64,000 nt of DNA from Cliona cf. orientalis. Its lineage: Eukaryota; Porifera; Demospongiae; Clionaida; Clionaidae. Below, piece after piece: positions 21,501-29,905 of this stretch (within the stretch, counting starts at the first letter, position 1; every line of letters starts with the position of its first letter). The stretch spans positions 4,960,001-5,024,000 of the forward strand of contig OZ005702.1 in NCBI GenBank assembly GCA_963930775.1, read 5' to 3'. The translations under genes were made by a program, and so were the position numbers. Below the pieces are notes generated by a model, which saw only the letters and a list, made by a program, of their open reading frames with translations, searched no databases and was not told the DNA's origin.

Positions 21501-22900
21501 GTTTATGGAGCTTTGCTGCCACATAGATATCCTGCTTGCTCTGTTGGCTGTCTCTGCTAAGTATGGCAGAAAATAGCCCTTTTACCGGCAGGACTGCGTT
21601 ACTTGGTCCTCTCAAGGTCTGTTTGACTGGTGAGAGTGGAGGACTACCTATCTTCTTGTGCACAGGCTCTGGGATCACACTGACTTCAGCACCCGTATCA
21701 ATGTGGAATTCAACTGGCTTACCCTCCAGCTGTAGCGATATCAACCAGGGGTTGTCGTGTTCCGTCTCCACTGATCCGAGAAATACGTCATCATACTCGT
21801 AGTCATCGCATTCGTAATCGTTGCTTGCTGAATCGTGATAAACCTCCCCGACCTTTTTCTTAGATCTGCACATTAATTTGTAGTGTCCACGCTTTCCGCA
21901 TTCTCGACAAGTAGCGTCTTTGGCCGGGCAGTGTTGACGATCGTGGGGTGGTGATTTGCCACATCGACCACATACTGTCTTGTTGACTGGTTGTTTTGGT
22001 GCCTGTCGGTGATGGGGTCCCTGCTCTTTCTTGTTTGACTTGGTGGACCTCTTATGGAGATTGCTCACATTTGCTGTGGTCTCCTTTTGTGTCCCCCTTA
22101 ACGTGGGCTGCTGCTGCTTTATCGTCTCTGCCTCACGAACTTGGGTGATAGCTTTCTGGAGATCCAGCTTCTCGTCCAGCTGGAGTTTGAGCGAAAGATT
22201 TGAGTCACGTAACCCAACGACGATACGATCACGAATCATCTCCTCCTTTAAGGCACCGTAATTGCAGTGCTCTGACAGAGTATACAAGGCAGTGATGAAT
22301 GTATCTACACTCTCACCTTCTTCCTGTTTGCGCCTATTAAACACGGCACGCTCATAGATAATATTCTTTCTCTTGACAAAGTGTGAATCGAATTTATTCT
22401 TGACGGTTTCGTACTTTTTCTTGTCTTCATCTGACAGATCAAAAGAGTGAAATATGTCATCGGCTTTCTCGCCCATAGTGTAGATGAGTGTGTTCACTTG
22501 AGTCTCCTCTCCCTTTTCCTCGAGACCAGAGGCTGCTCTAAAGCGTTCGAATCGTCGAATCCATCGTGTCCACTCGTTAGGACTGCTGAAATCGAAAGGC
22601 TGGGGAGGAACAACTTGGTATGTGGCACTTGCCATACTCAGATTCAGCGAGAAAAGTGTTTATCAACGTCTAACGGCAAAATGATAGTGGATCCCGCCGC
22701 TGCCACCATGTATTACGCGGTCTTCAGTGCCGTTGACTACGATGCTAATAGATTAACTCTCAGCACACACTTCTTTAGCTATATAAGTTTCTGATGCTCC
22801 AGAGCACATGGCATGACATCATACATATTGCATCATACACATTACATAATATTATAAGTACACTCCATATATGGAGATGCACAAATCACATAATACTACA
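18529..22900 (-). mobile_element. Ty3/gypsy retrotransposon 2, apparently complete with identical LTRs
   Basis: The 192-bp LTRs at 18529-18720 and 22709-22900 show no difference when read side by side (both TGTATTACGCGG…CATAATACTACA on the + strand). The target duplication is CATGT (18524-18528 and 22901-22905). The polypurine tract (rev. comp. of TCTCCCCTTCCGGGAAATC) adjoins the left LTR. The primer-binding site, TGGTGGCAGCGGCGGG on the minus strand, adjoins the right LTR. It holds one uninterrupted gag-pol ORF. It is the youngest large insertion in the window. Confidence 0.95.
18763..22635 (-). CDS. Gypsy 2 Gag-Pol polyprotein, single 1290-aa ORF
   Basis: Order of domains: capsid-like Gag (WTRWIRRFERFRAASG, about residues 20-200); two zinc knuckles (CGRCGKSPPHDRQHC and CRECGKRGHYKLMC, about 220-260); aspartic protease (HIDTGAEVSVIP, about 314). 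RT follows (ICVDLTRLND, SKLDANSGFWQIPL, LPFGITSAPEHFQ, MIDDV active site near 587), then RNase H (SADASSFGLGAVL, TDHKPLV). Integrase comes last, with zinc finger HTGHQG…CPEC and core residues in ATDLF, ISDNGPQF and GNGEAE. Gag and Pol share one frame, unlike gypsy 1. All catalytic motifs are present, so this copy could encode working enzymes. Confidence 0.95.
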   Translation of the reverse strand: MASATYQVVPPQPFDFSSPNEWTRWIRRFERFRAASGLEEKGEETQVNTLIYTMGEKADDIFHSFDLSDEDKKKYETVKNKFDSHFVKRKNIIYERAVFNRRKQEEGESVDTFITALYTLSEHCNYGALKEEMIRDRIVVGLRDSNLSLKLQLDEKLDLQKAITQVREAETIKQQQPTLRGTQKETTANVSNLHKRSTKSNKKEQGPHHRQAPKQPVNKTVCGRCGKSPPHDRQHCPAKDATCRECGKRGHYKLMCRSKKKVGEVYHDSASNDYECDDYEYDDVFLGSVETEHDNPWLISLQLEGKPVEFHIDTGAEVSVIPEPVHKKIGSPPLSPVKQTLRGPSNAVLPVKGLFSAILSRDSQQSKQDIYVAAKLHKPLLGRPAIEALGLVQRVRGVQAKQLNPIQQFPNLFTGLGQLQGEYTIKLQEGAKPYALSTSRRVPIPLMKSVKAELERMEKLGVISKVNQPTDWCAGMVVVPKGNGKVRICVDLTRLNDSVCRERHPLPVVDQILAQLAGAKIFSKLDANSGFWQIPLSPESIPLTTFITPFGRFCFHRLPFGITSAPEHFQRRMSELLGDIEGVVCMIDDVLVHGTTPKEHDDRLYRVLCRLQQEGLTLNKEKCKFSQNTVSFLGQVIDESGVRPDPEKVNAIRNMPIPSNVGEVRRFLGTVNQMSKFAPNLADVTKPIRDLLVKGNQWVWAEPQQRAFNQVKQMLSTSPILALFDPQLDTVVSADASSFGLGAVLLQRQPEGQMKPVAYISRSMTPTEQRYAQIEKEALALTWACERFSDYLIGLVFHIQTDHKPLVPLFSSKSLEELPLRVQRFRLRMLRYQFTISHIPGKELVIADMLSRAPTNTPTGADHVLHQEANIFINTMVQGLPATDEQLEEIKRQQEEDVVCNQIKRYCREGWPAKQEVAGAVQPYYSVSAEISIANGLLLRGSRIIIPASMRLSMLDKVHTGHQGITKCRERARQSIWWPGLSRQLDELVKNCPECSKVQKQRAQPLITSSFPELPWQKVATDLFEWKHQNYLLIVDYFSRYIEIALLKGTSADEVIRHTKSTFARHGIPELVISDNGPQFSAESYAQFAKEYNFKHVTSSPYHPQGNGEAERAVGTVKNLLKKEKDPYLALLSYRSTPLQNGYSPSELLMNRKVRTVVPITREQRTPQVPDMVALKTREKQLKDDQKKHFDRHHGVRDLTQLMPGDLVWMPDRETEAVVEEEVAPRSYNVSTPGGTLRRNRRNLIRVPEGPGNGELETNETEPDQNSGNPPVRRSSRVSRPLERFDPRWS

Positions 22901-23278
22901 CATGTGAGCATCCAAGTGCTCCACATCACACGGCCCTGTTTTAGGATAGCTGCATAGCCGAGTCATACTTTTTCAGCCCAATATTGCATGGAAAGCATTT
23001 ACACGAGCTAGCTACCTGTGGCTAAATGCAAAGACCAAAAAGGTCCTGCCAGACTCCAGACAGGCAAACTTTCAGCGTATGTTAGCCCACGATATTATAT
23101 TGCTCGAATGAGCAGCCTGTCTTGAGCCTGTGACGAGTCTCTGGACTAATAAAACTGACAAGGTCGTCGACCTATACCACATTTGTAACCTTCTTGACGA
23201 CCATTTCCTTCTTCGTTTTCGTTTCCGTGTTCGTTTTCGTTTCCGTTTTCGTCCGTTTCCGCTAAATCCACTTGCCCC

Positions 23279-23957
23279 GTCCAGATAACGTCGTCGTCTC
23301 TGTGTTCCTGAGTCCACTGGAGTCGTTTCACCTTGTTCGCGTCGCGGATCAATTGACAATAAGCGCTTCCTCGAAAGGTCCAACCAAGCGTCGTTCGGCA
23401 TCGCAGAATCGTGCGTAGAGAAATCGAGTAACCTTTCTCCGAAAGCAATTGGTGTAGTTGGTACGCTGTCGTCTCGTCGTCTTTACGCATCTGCTCTTCT
23501 ACTATTTGTTTTATCTCAGCTGTCACCTTCGAAGGTCGTCCTGACCCCACTCTCCTCATGATCGAACCAGTCTCTTCAAACTTACGGAGAAACTTGTGCA
23601 CGCCTACTCTTGAGCACTTCAAGTGTTCTTTCTGGAGTTCCTTGGCGATCGTAGGGGCCTTGTAACCTTGTGATGCGAGAGCAAGCACACGCTGCTTCTT
23701 GTAGTCGGAGTAGACCATCTCTTTCACACTTCGTACTAGTCTGAACGCGCACGAAACAACGGGGTGTGACCGTTTCAATGAGCAGACCGGATATTGGATT
23801 ACGTTCGCACGTTGAGGCGCTAGCGCACGTACATTATCGCCTACAATTACGCGTGTTGCTCGCTGCATGCAAACTGTGCTAAAACGATAGCGTACAAACG
23901 TTAGCACTACCGTTTTTACGGAACGGAACGTTAACTTTTTATTGACAGCTACTGTAC
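23279..23957 (-). mobile_element. Tc1/mariner transposon, 5' half
   Basis: On the minus strand the transposase starts at 23718 (MVYSDYKKQRVLALASQG). It carries the paired helix-turn-helix region (KAPTIAKELQKE, RVGVHKFLRKFEETGS), the linker RVGSGRPSKVT, and ends …RDDDVIWT at the insertion point of element X. The sequence continues at 9525. The outer end TACAGTAGCTGTCAATAAAAAG at about 23957 is the 5' inverted end and recurs in the fragment at 5542. Confidence 0.85.
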
Positions 23958-24029
23958 GTTGACAAACTTGATTGTTCGTTAGTTGGTGAGAATGTGCTAC
24001 ATGTACATGTACATGCACCAGTGCGTAAG

Positions 24030-24054
24030 CCCCCCCCCCCCCCCCCCCCCCCCC
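24030..24054 (+). repeat. Poly-C tract (25 C)
   Basis: An uninterrupted run of 25 cytosines. Similar runs occur at about 35881-35910, and G runs at about 36752-36772 and 49569-49587. Such runs are also prone to length error in assemblies. Confidence 0.9.
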
Positions 24055-24080
24055 AAAAATATGCCTCTCTATTGCTGGAA

Positions 24081-24527
24081 TACTGTATATTCTTGCTATT
24101 AAACGCGTGTGCTTATATCTCCACAGGAAGAAAACCTGCACTTAATAGCGAGGTGCACCTAACAACGAGATACGCCTACCAAAAATCCAAGTATGCATGC
24201 ACATCGGAGGGCGTATTTAAGGGACGTGGCCAGTTACTGGATGGATTGCACGATCGTTCATGCTACACGTTACTACATGTATACTCTGGACCTTTAAAAA
24301 GCCTGGGAATCGACCGTAGCCATCATAATTTCAACTAAGTTGAAAAGGCTGGAACCCTGGGCTAGCAAGGAAGCATGCAGATATCGAGGTCAAGGGTCAC
24401 ATGCGCTTGTAGATGAAATGCGCCTAATAGCAAGTGAATAGGACAGCAAAATAACATGCATGCGCTTAATATCGAATATGCACTTATAAGCAAAATGCGC
24501 CTAGTAACGAGAAAATATATACATGTA
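24081..24527. mobile_element. MITE of the GCGCTTAATAGC family, copy 1
   Basis: The ends TACTGTATATTCTTGCTATTAA and rev. comp. TACATGTATATATTTTCTCGTTAC match loosely. The interior words GCTTATATCTCCA.AGGAAGAAAACCTG and GATATCGAGGTCAAGGGTCACAT occur in opposite orientation in the copy at 26717-28150. Both copies are followed by TTGGCARGGCTCAAGCGTAATTGT before a V-ATPase H exon. Confidence 0.75.
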
Positions 24528-24660
24528 TGGTATTAGTATTGGCAGGGCTCAAGCGTAATTGTCATTTTGTGCCAATGTGGCATGGTACAAGATACTCATG
24601 ATGTAATTTTTTTGTAATTCCTTATGTAATCAATGTAAGGTATCTCTACATTTCCCTCAG

Positions 24661-24771
24661 GATCTTGGACATTCTTGACAGTAGGAGAGTAACCTTCCAG
24701 CTGCAGTACCAACTCATATTCTGTCTTTGGATGCTCTCCTACCGCAGTGATGTTGTGGAGAGAATGAAGGA
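24661..24771 (+). CDS. ATP6V1H: V-ATPase subunit H exon
   Basis: The acceptor CCCTCAG is followed, in phase with the exon ending at 3838, by ILDILDSRRVTFQLQYQLIFCLWMLSY. This matches the human GFQLQYQMIFSIWLLAF segment, a core armadillo helix pair. The donor GA|GTAAGT gives phase 2. Confidence 0.9.
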
Positions 24772-24832
24772 GTAAGTTGGGCATACACTGGAGTACCCAA
24801 TACCCCCCCCCCCCCTTCCTTACATACATGTA

Positions 24833-24876
24833 CTAGCAAGCCAGAGACCTGGGTTCGATTCCTGGCAGCTTCCTGA
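24833..24876 (+). repeat. tRNA-like B-box fragment (possible SINE remnant)
   Basis: CCTGGGTTCGATTCCTGGCAG has the form of a Pol III B box with its T-arm stem. The rest of a tRNA (D arm, anticodon stem) is not found upstream. Confidence 0.35.
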
Positions 24877-24980
24877 TTCATTTCCACATCCCATTTTCAG
24901 CCTGGATATAGTTTACTACTTTTTCTTCACATGTCATTGTACACTTGCATGCATCTTATGTTGTTTATTGACCTGTGCAG

Positions 24981-25065
24981 GTTTCCAGTTGCAGTAGTGC
25001 TGTGTGATGTATTGAGATCAACCAACAGGGAGAAGGTCCAGAGAATCATCCTGGCTACTTTCAGA
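24981..25065 (+). CDS. ATP6V1H: V-ATPase subunit H exon
   Basis: Reads FPVAVVLCDVLRSTNREKVQ and RIILATFR, matching IIPVLSDILQESVKEKVTRIILAAFR. The acceptor is TGTGCAG and the donor AGA|GTTAGT, phase 0. Confidence 0.9.
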
Positions 25066-25297
25066 GTTAGTGAATAAATAAAAAAAATCATTATGGTATT
25101 GAAGCTGTTGTAAATTACATATACATGTACATTGTATGCAAGAAGACTTAGCACCAAGTTGATCTGTAGTGGTGTGATGAAATTAACATTGTAAATGTTT
25201 ATTTCTACAGACATACATGTGCATACAATATTATGCAGACACCCTACATGTACACGTACATGTATATGTAGGTATACATTGACGAATATTTCTGTAG

Positions 25298-25473
25298 AAT
25301 TTATTGGAAAAGCCGTCTTCTCAGATAGCTGAGAGCTACGCTGCTGAGATGATCCACTTCAAGTCAGTGCCAGTGCTGAATGTGCTGGTCAAGCAGAACA
25401 GGGAGGATGCTGACATGCAGGATGACGTCACCTTCCTCCATGAGAAGCTCAACACCAGCCTGCAGGACCTCAG
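25298..25473 (+). CDS. ATP6V1H: V-ATPase subunit H exon
   Basis: Begins NLLEKPSSQ, the counterpart of NFLEKSTER. It continues VLNVLVKQNREDADMQDDVTF and LHEKLNTSLQDL, the conserved linker between the N- and C-terminal domains of subunit H. Acceptor TCTGTAG, donor CAG|GTACAT, phase 2. Confidence 0.9.
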
Positions 25474-25871
25474 GTACATTCTACATTATCCATGGTCATA
25501 ATAAATAAACTATGTACATGTACGTGTATAATATACTTTTGTGAATGACCTTGAGTTGTGGTCTAAAGTGGCCGATGGATATGATTGGTATATAAGATAT
25601 ACAAAACTCACTAATTATTTCTAATTTAGTACCCGTATACAAAAGTGTCCTTAAGGTACTGCTTTGCAGAATGCAGTGCATAAATATGCCTAAGAATGAC
25701 CAATGTGTACACATGCATGCGTAGTGCTTAATCAGTACAGAAACAATAGTAATACGCTACAGTGGTCATGGAAACAGACATTAAGTTAAACCACCATGCA
25801 CTGTATGATAGCAATATTATATGTGCCTATAATATTATGCAAAGCTTCATTCCACACGGACTCCCATGCAG

Positions 25872-25950
25872 TTCATTTGATGAGTATGCCACTGAAGTGA
25901 AGAGTGGGAGGCTGGAGTGGAGTCCCGTGCAAAGATCTGACAAATTTTGG
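25872..25950 (+). CDS. ATP6V1H: V-ATPase subunit H exon
   Basis: Reads [20 protein letters not shown] and RSDKFW, nearly identical to the family signature [26 protein letters not shown] at the start of the C-terminal domain. Donor TGG|GTGAGT, phase 0. Confidence 0.95.
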
Positions 25951-26363
25951 GTGAGTTTCTTAACTACAGTACATAATATTATATACATGTACATGTATGT
26001 TCTTAATTTTTATACCTGTAATTTAGCATGATAATGGGCATAACAGACAGCTCTGTACATGTATGTACGTATGTACGTATGTACAGTGTACACTGTACAT
26101 GTGTGCATGCAGACATGCAAGCAATACTCTCCATTAGAATGTTGATCTTTAGTGGCAAATATAATTTTCTCATACACATGTAAATGTAAGTCTACTTTAC
26201 AACCTAACATAGGCTGAGAGCACCAGCCATTTATGTGTAGCTCCATGTGCATGTACATACACTCAATGTCCATGATATGCAGTTAGGCAACTGCATGTGT
26301 ATGCACTAGGCAAACAGTTGTTATCCTGTACATCACTGATGTGAACTCTCCATTTCTTTCCAG

Positions 26364-26512
26364 CGTGAGAACGTGATGAAACTGAACGAGAATAGTCACG
26401 AGATTTTGAGGCTGCTGGTTACGATACTGCGTGAGTCTCAGAACCCAGTGGCCATTGCCGTGGCAGCTCACGACTTGGGAGAGTATGTCAGATATTATCC
26501 TCGGGGAAAGAA
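26364..26512 (+). CDS. ATP6V1H: V-ATPase subunit H exon
   Basis: Reads RENVMKLNENSHEILRLL, then AIAVAAHDLGEYVRYYPRGK. The latter is the invariant V-ATPase H motif (VAAHDxGEYVRxYPRGK). Acceptor TTTCCAG, donor AA|GTAAGC, phase 2. Confidence 0.95.
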
Positions 26513-26716
26513 GTAAGCACTGGGGAGAGTGGGGGGGTGAGGGAGAAGGATGGGGAAACTGGTCATTGCTGTAACATGTACTCCAGTAATAACATACATG
26601 TACGATTCCATTGTAATTCCTCTAAGTACTTAGAAAAAATTATTCGATTTCCTTTACAAAGATCATCCATGCATTAATTTGTGGTATAATATGTGCAACT
26701 CAGATATTACCGGTAA

Positions 26717-28150
26717 TACCGTATTTTCTCGTTATTAGGCGCATCTCGCTTATAAGCGCATATTCATTATTAAGGTACCATTAAATTGTGTGGGCGTGAG
26801 CGTGAGGATTGGCTAATTCAATTAGCGAATCGTGAAGGGGCGTGGCCGAAGAGGCCATACGAGTGCTTTTGGTCGAAGGTGGGCGTATCCAGAATCGGCC
26901 AGGGATGATTATGCGCGTGTAATTAGCGACCGGAAGTGGCCCCTGAAGAAAACACCACATCAAAGCAAGATCAAAGCATTCTTTCTTAACTATTAACCGC
27001 AGCGACTTAAAAAAAAAAGCTTATTAGGCCTAATTAAGCATGTGGGCGTGTTCCTGGCACTGTGTGGAGTGTGTGCGTGTGCGTTAATGCAGGTTTTATT
27101 GCTTCCGATTGGGCGTGGCTTCACAGGCCAGTGCTTGGATATCGGTGCCTGGGACTTGGCCTCGGCGATAGGTGGGCGTGTCCCGGAAGCGGTGGTGACC
27201 TTTGAACCCGCGAGGAGGCTTTGGGGGCGTGGCAGGAGGTCAAAGGTGAGGCCATGTCAGTTAATGAGGCACTGTACGCCGGTGCGATCGAGGGGACCGT
27301 ACGGCTGGACGGAAGCTCACGATGGTTTGAAGCGGATGTGGTTGCGATGACGTGTTGTTACCCCGCCCACACAGGAAATGAGGTGAGCTCTTGTGTGGGC
27401 GGTGTGGCAGAACGGCCTTGAAGTGTTTGTGTGTGTTTTGGCCTTGAGGAAGCTGTGTGTTTTAATTGGGATTGATTGTGGGCTTCCGGTGGACATCCGG
27501 TGGCAAGTCGGCACTTGATTGAGAATGGTGGTCCTTGAGGCACAGGGTGGTGCTGTTTTGGGCGTGGCCTGGCCCCTCCCTTCCGGCTCGGCTTCCGGTC
27601 CATTGAGGATATTAAATGAACACTTCCGGCTCTAGCAGCCACACCCCCGAGACCTGGGCAATTAAAAGAGCGTGGTTACACAGCATGCACCTCACTTATG
27701 ACTTTGATGTTGTTTAGGTGTCATATTCCCCACCTCACGCCAACGCACCTGGTACCTTAAGTGCATGCCATTTTCCTGACCTAAGTACTCGTACATTTTG
27801 CGTATAAGCGCATATGTGACCCTTGACCTCGATATCTGCATAATTTCTTGCTATATAGCCCAAGGTTCCAGCCGTTTCAAGTTACTCGAAATCACGATGG
27901 CTACTATCGATTCTCAGGTTCTTCGAGCTATGAGCGCCATTTCGAGCTGGACGGAATGCAGCAACACGAATGATTGTGCGATCGAGCGATTGGCCACGCC
28001 CCTAAACGATATCGCGAACGCGCATGCGTTCTTGGATGCAGCTATTCTTTGTTAGGCGCATCTCGTTATTAGGCGCACTTCGCTATTAAGCACAGGTTTT
28101 CTTCCTATGGAGATATAAGCGCATGTGCTTAATAGCAGGAAAATACAGAT
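26717..28150. mobile_element. Larger GCGCTTAATAGC-family element with internal insert
   Basis: The left end TACCGTATTTTCTCGTTATTAGGCGC and the right end (rev. comp. TCTGTATTTTCCTGCTATTAAGC) are inverted. The right 370 bp matches the 24.1-kb copy in reverse. A central G-rich part, about 26772-27759, is bounded by inverted AAGGTACCA/TGGTACCTT and may be a second insertion. A 52-codon ORF at 27897-28055 has no recognisable product. The element occupies almost the whole intron between two V-ATPase H exons. Confidence 0.7.
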
Positions 28151-28227
28151 ATTAAATTTTGGCAAGGCTCAAGCGTAATTGTTAATTTTGAACTTGTGTT
28201 ATAGTAATGTGTACATGCATTTTGCAG

Positions 28228-28301
28228 GACTATCGACCGGCTTCAAGCAGGTTCGGATGCAAGCCCTGCTAGCCATTTAGAAGATGATGGTTCAAAATTG
28301 G
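28228..28301 (+). pseudogene. ATP6V1H: V-ATPase subunit H exon, damaged (deletion with frameshift, in-frame TAG)
   Basis: The first codons continue in phase as TIDRL (human VIEQL). About 13 residues expected next are missing, and homology resumes in a different frame as KQVRMQALLAI, then TAG at 28278-28280, then KMMVQNW. This corresponds to QQVRYNALLAVQKLMVHNW, so the TAG stands where Gln (CAG) is usual. Read in the incoming frame instead, the exon is open but loses the conserved sequence. The splice sites are intact (TTTGCAG, TTG|GTACGT), and the TG+G join to the last exon restores the Trp only in the shifted frame. Confidence 0.75.
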
Positions 28302-28644
28302 TACGTTAATTTCTGTCTTTCAAAACAAGCCTCTTCCCTCCTTTTCAACAGTGGATATGGCCCAGACTGGGGAGGGGGTTATTTTCCAAACATGTGCCCT
28401 GCCCAAGGCCCTCTATAAAGCTGATAATAATAGTCTTACTTTCTCAGCAAGAGCTGGTGCCAAGCCAACTCCAAGATGCATTAATATGCTACATTATGTG
28501 TATAGTCTGTATTATAAGCCATTATCGTGTTTTATGCTAATGAAATGCATGATCTAATTAGCGCAAGGAAATTCACGTTCTAGGATTTTTCATAGTGTAT
28601 CTTAATGAGCGTGTGACGACCTTTACCAGAAAATCATAATTATT

Positions 28645-29107
28645 AACCCTCGCCGCAAAATGTAGGCGGAGGGTTACTGCAATCGTTTGGTGATTTTTGT
28701 CCGTCCGTTTGGTAAGGGTCGTCTGAGAGAAGGTACGCATCCGAGCATCAAGGAAGAGTGGTCACATTAAGTCCTGCCCAGTGGTGTAGTAGTGTGCAGC
28801 TGTTGCCAGTCTGTGTTTACATGGCTGGTCAATAATCAATGCAGTGACAGTGTAAACAGGCAGTGGCTCTCAAGTGCATAATTTAGTTTACGTAGTCACA
28901 GAGGCTTTCAGTTAATATAATATAAACACAGCCAGCCAGGTGCCTTGCCCCTAGGCCTATATCATGCACTGACTCTGAAGAAGACCTGAGTACCAGAACC
29001 CTGTTCAGGTGCAGGGTATATATGTAGCTACTCCTGATATTGAGCAGGCATACACATTGATAGATCTACATGTGCATGAGTCATGCATACGTGTAGCGGT
29101 GAGGGTT
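28645..29107. mobile_element. MITE with AACCCTCGCCGC ends
   Basis: Begins AACCCTCGCCGC and ends GCGGTGAGGGTT (one mismatch), 463 bp. The ends belong to the same family as the element at 58690-59269. It fills most of the last V-ATPase H intron. Confidence 0.65.
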
Positions 29108-29219
29108 CTGCACTCCTGTGCATTCATTTTTATAGCTAGCATAAACATGGTACTATGTTATGATACATGTCACTTAAGTATGATGTGATGATAGTCTGCT
29201 TTAATGTTTGTTTCCTTAG

Positions 29220-29256
29220 GGACTACTTGGGCAAGCAACTGGAAGGCCAGGCCTAG
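29220..29256 (+). CDS. ATP6V1H: V-ATPase subunit H last exon
   Basis: TTCCTTAG is followed by DYLGKQLEGQA and TAG, the counterpart of the human EYLGKQLQSEQ tail. It is in frame only with the shifted reading of the preceding exon. Confidence 0.85.
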
Positions 29257-29454
29257 TCAAAAACAGCACAGAACATCCAGGTTGATGACTGTAATTGGCT
29301 TGATATCTTTTTGTAAAAATAATTATTGTTGTTGTGATTGAGCGTTATTTATTTGTCCTGCTGTGCAAGAAAAGTTTTGCCAGTATTGGTTCATTTGACC
29401 TCACCTGTGAGATATCATTTCTCGGCAATCTGGGATCTCATCAAGGATTTTATA

Positions 29455-29905
29455 TAAGGGGGCTTGTCCAAAGTTCTTGTGGAAAAATTAATGTCATTAT
29501 GACGTTGGGGGGTATGGCACGCCATCTGTAACGAGGGGATCTTGGAAAAGTGCATTGTCAGCAGACTTTAGCTTTTGTTATGATTATGCATTCTTGTGGT
29601 TGAACAAGTCCAGACACACCTCCAGCAGTGTCAAAAATTGCATTTTAGTGACAGCTATGTCAGGCACAATGTAGCTACAAGTATGCACGTAGCTACAGGC
29701 AAGCAAGAAACTGTTAAAGAAGCACAGGTATGCAATGAATCCATGAAGACATAACTAGCACTGTAGAAATAAATATGGAGCGCTGAATCAGAGTTTCAGT
29801 ATTGAATCTATGCTGAAATGCTGTGACATCAAGAGAGGGGGTGGAGGGGGGTAAAATGTTAACGTCATGACGTTAATTTTTCCACAACTTTGGACAAGGC
29901 CCCTA
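29455..29905. mobile_element. MITE with GGGGCTTGTCCAAAG ends, copy 1
   Basis: Long inverted ends (AGGGGGCTTGTCCAAAGTTCTTG…, ending …CTTTGGACAAGGCCCCT) enclose the words GTCATTATGACGTT and AACGTCATGACGTTAA. The second copy is at 36366-36847. Confidence 0.85.

Larger units (their letters stand above)
9526..23278. mobile_element. 13.75-kb composite insertion with long inverted arms ('element X') inside the Tc1/mariner element
   Basis: The left arm starts GGGCAAGTGGATTTAGCGG at 9526. The right arm, read in reverse from 23278, starts GGGGCAAGTGGATTTAGCGG. The arms stay alignable for about 330 bp, including repeated CGGAAACGAAAACG words and TGGTCGTCAAGAAGGTT. The 8-bp target duplication GTCCAGAT flanks it. 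No transposase of its own was recognised. Its body now consists of a collagen-like minisatellite, two gypsy elements and a hAT-like MITE. The 8-bp duplication suits a hAT or a foldback-type element. Confidence 0.85.

Noticed and set aside
27042..27642. Several 65-100-aa frames in the G-rich centre of the 26.7-28.1 kb element
   Set aside because: No domain, overlapping on both strands, and composition driven by GGGCGTGGC words.
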